Shown piece by piece: positions 4,661-6,477 of a stretch of 6,477 nucleotides of DNA (position 1 is its first letter; each line of letters opens with the position of its first letter). The DNA is from Eubacterium sp. (GTDB taxonomy: Bacteria > Bacillota > Clostridia > Oscillospirales > Acutalibacteraceae), in NCBI GenBank assembly GCA_029050995.1, contig JAIDLO010000048.1, forward strand, positions 1-6,477, read 5' to 3'. The translations under genes and the position numbers were made by a program. The notes under the pieces are model-generated. The model had not been told where the DNA came from. It worked only from the letters and a program-made list of their open reading frames with translations, and did no database searches.

Positions 4661-6454
4661 CTGCACAGATGCTGTATCCGGTTCAACATTTGCCGGTACA
4701 GATGCGGCTTCCGTTGTTTTTGGCTCAGCCTTCGTTGTGCTTCTGAAAGCATAACGCTCTTTATATTCAACCGAGTTAATCATTTCTTCGCTTTTATCAT
4801 TATACGCATCATCCATAAGATTAAAAATATAAGTTGGACCGTCATAAATGAAATACATAATATGATAACCAAAATCACTTTTTACGATTTCAACATCGCC
4901 GTATTTTCTTGATTTATCGGTTGCCCATTTTTCAAATGAAGGAACCATTGCACCGAGCTGTGTTTTTAAGATTGCACCGCCGTATAAGCCGGAGCTGCCT
5001 GATGAAGTAGAGTTTACATCTGCGCTGTATTTTTCTGCAAGCTCTGCAAAAGCAGTTTCTGTTTTATCACTCTTATCATATTCATTATAAATCTGTTCTG
5101 CCTTTAAAAGAGCTGCAGACCATTCCTTCTTTGTTGCATCTGCTGCAGTTTGAGGATCATCATTCGGAGATACAAGAATATGCCTTACGGAATAAAGCTC
5201 TGTCTGATCCGGCTTTGCTTCGGCAGTATAAAGGAAGACACATGCAAAACCTTGTTCCTTATTAACATAATAGGTTGTATCGCCTTCTTTTCTGTCTGAA
5301 GATTTAAACCAATTCAAAACACCCTCGCCAAATTGGCTTTTTACTGCATCAGCTTTATAGGTTGCAACAGCAGAATCCTTTAATGTAGCAAGAGCTGATT
5401 TTTTGTCTTCAAAATATCCCTGTGATACTGCCATATCAACAAGATCCTTGCAGAAATCCGGTATAGCTTCCTTCAAATCTTTTAAGGTTTTTATCTTTTC
5501 GCTGTATTCCTTAACCTGTTTTTCAACCTTATTCAGACTGTCTGCATCACTTGGATTAAATTGATTTTCGATATAAGCAAGGGTAACATAATTATCTTTG
5601 TTTTCCTCATAATACTTTAATGCTTCCTTTTCTGAAACAGAAGCAGTAACCTGCATTACATTGTAATAAGTCTGGCAGATATTTCTTTGCTCATAAAACT
5701 TTTCTATCGTTTCGATACCGCAGTATTCGCCGTAATTCTTCGTAAGATATGCCTTGAGGCTTATACCCTCTTCAGCTGCGGAAGCCTTAAGACTATCTAT
5801 AGAGCTCTGGATGCTTTCTGCCTGTGCGTCCGTAAGGGTAATACCTTCTTTTACTGCAGGCTCGTAATAAGCAGATACATATTTAAGCTGCTGGATTGTA
5901 TCACGCTTGAATATTTCTTCCCAAGTGATTTTCTCGCCGTTTTCATCAACAGTTTCCTGCTTCGAAAAATCCTTTGTAAAATCAATATCATAATAGCCGC
6001 TTGCAGCATACTGCTCGTAATTGCTTACAACAAGATTGTAATAAAGATTATACATACCGACAGATACCTTTGTATTGCCTACCTTTAAAGCAACATTACC
6101 GGGTGTCATTTTCTCACTGCTGTTCGGAATAGCAAAAAAGAATATTCCGGCAGCAATAATTGCAGCAGCAAGAACGGCAGAAGCAAAAGAAAGCAAAACA
6201 ATTCTGAGCTTCTTTTTATTGATTACAATCGTTTCCTTCTTTTCCTTTTTCTCTTTTTTTACTTTATTTTTCGGCTTGTTTTCAACCGGGGCTTCAATTT
6301 CAAAGCCATCACCAAGCACCAATTTATTTTCCAGCGTTGGTGCCTCAGCTTCAAACTGCCAATTATCATTTTCTTCAAACTTAACTTCCTGGTTTTCCTG
6401 CGTTTCTTCAGGATTAACCTTTTCTTCGTTAATCTCTTTTTCTTCTTTGTTCAT
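4658..6454 (-). CDS. Membrane-anchored parvulin-type peptidyl-prolyl isomerase (PrsA/SurA-like), paralog 1
   Basis: The protein is 598 aa. The cytoplasmic tail is acidic (about 1-58) and then lysine-rich (60-82), followed by one transmembrane helix (about 84-109). There is no lipobox cysteine. Outside the membrane, residues ~120-290 form a SurA_N-like region; ~290-410 resemble a degraded parvulin unit ending WFKSSDRKEGD and FACVFLYT; ~421-535 are a canonical parvulin domain with YSVRHILVSPNDDP (H425), FAELAEKYSADV, a glycine/serine-rich loop, GAMVPSFEKW and FGYHIMYF (H531). The tail after ~570 is rich in T, E, P and A, like a flexible linker. It shares with its neighbour the motifs QET-DE-G-ITW, DRK-GD and RHILVSP-DDP, so the two arose by duplication. 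GGAG seven bases before the ATG is a good ribosome binding site. It is first of the pair in the window; its own promoter lies outside. It probably helps fold exported proteins. Confidence 0.88.
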   Translation of the reverse strand: MNKEEKEINEEKVNPEETQENQEVKFEENDNWQFEAEAPTLENKLVLGDGFEIEAPVENKPKNKVKKEKKEKKETIVINKKKLRIVLLSFASAVLAAAIIAAGIFFFAIPNSSEKMTPGNVALKVGNTKVSVGMYNLYYNLVVSNYEQYAASGYYDIDFTKDFSKQETVDENGEKITWEEIFKRDTIQQLKYVSAYYEPAVKEGITLTDAQAESIQSSIDSLKASAAEEGISLKAYLTKNYGEYCGIETIEKFYEQRNICQTYYNVMQVTASVSEKEALKYYEENKDNYVTLAYIENQFNPSDADSLNKVEKQVKEYSEKIKTLKDLKEAIPDFCKDLVDMAVSQGYFEDKKSALATLKDSAVATYKADAVKSQFGEGVLNWFKSSDRKEGDTTYYVNKEQGFACVFLYTAEAKPDQTELYSVRHILVSPNDDPQTAADATKKEWSAALLKAEQIYNEYDKSDKTETAFAELAEKYSADVNSTSSGSSGLYGGAILKTQLGAMVPSFEKWATDKSRKYGDVEIVKSDFGYHIMYFIYDGPTYIFNLMDDAYNDKSEEMINSVEYKERYAFRSTTKAEPKTTEAASVPANVEPDTASVQ

Positions 6455-6477
6455 AACAAAACTCCGTTCATTAAAAT

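Noticed and set aside
5687..6088. Plus-strand open frame of 133 aa inside the 598-aa foldase gene
   Set aside because: It is antisense to a well-supported coding region and its hydrophobic, cysteine-rich translation is typical of shadow frames.

Overview
The window looks like the chromosome of a low-GC, endospore-forming member of the Clostridia (Ruminococcaceae/Oscillospiraceae-like). The evidence is an apparently intact sporulation sigma factor of the sigma-K type, AT-rich intergenic DNA with GGAGG-type ribosome binding sites, a two-subunit Fe-S type fumarase beta chain, and large membrane-anchored parvulin-type foldases. I cannot name the species. I see no insertion sequence, CRISPR array, rRNA or tRNA.

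Left part, plus strand (1-1963): a possible tail of an upstream gene, then sigK with its hydrophobic pro-sequence, then a gene for a membrane-embedded M50-family zinc protease. The 62-bp gap between them carries an extended -10 sigma-A-like promoter that overlaps a full match to the classical sigma-K promoter consensus. The M50 gene ends inside a strong stem-loop terminator that can work in both directions. A pro-sigma factor next to an intramembrane protease is suggestive, because pro-sigma-K is activated by an M50 protease (SpoIVFB) in Bacillus. This protease, however, has a different architecture: no CBS domain and a long helical tail.

Right part, minus strand (6454 down to 1982): two tandem paralogous genes for parvulin-type peptidyl-prolyl isomerases (598 and 568 aa), each with a charged cytoplasmic tail, one transmembrane anchor, a degenerate parvulin-like unit and a canonical C-terminal parvulin domain. 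A terminator follows them. Next comes a small coiled-coil protein gene (79 aa) that overlaps the start of the gene for the beta subunit of class I fumarase. The alpha subunit is not adjacent on either side. The spacer between the foldase gene and the coiled-coil gene holds a nested inverted repeat that could pair the ribosome binding site with the 3' arm of the upstream terminator.

How the genes may work together: the left pair probably belongs to late sporulation in the mother cell (inference). The right cluster combines extracytoplasmic folding with a central-metabolism subunit and has no obvious common theme. The most original points are the sigK/M50 pairing with a sigma-K-like promoter, the orphan fumarase beta gene coupled to a coiled-coil gene, the double-parvulin paralogs, and the spacer whose structure could control translation.
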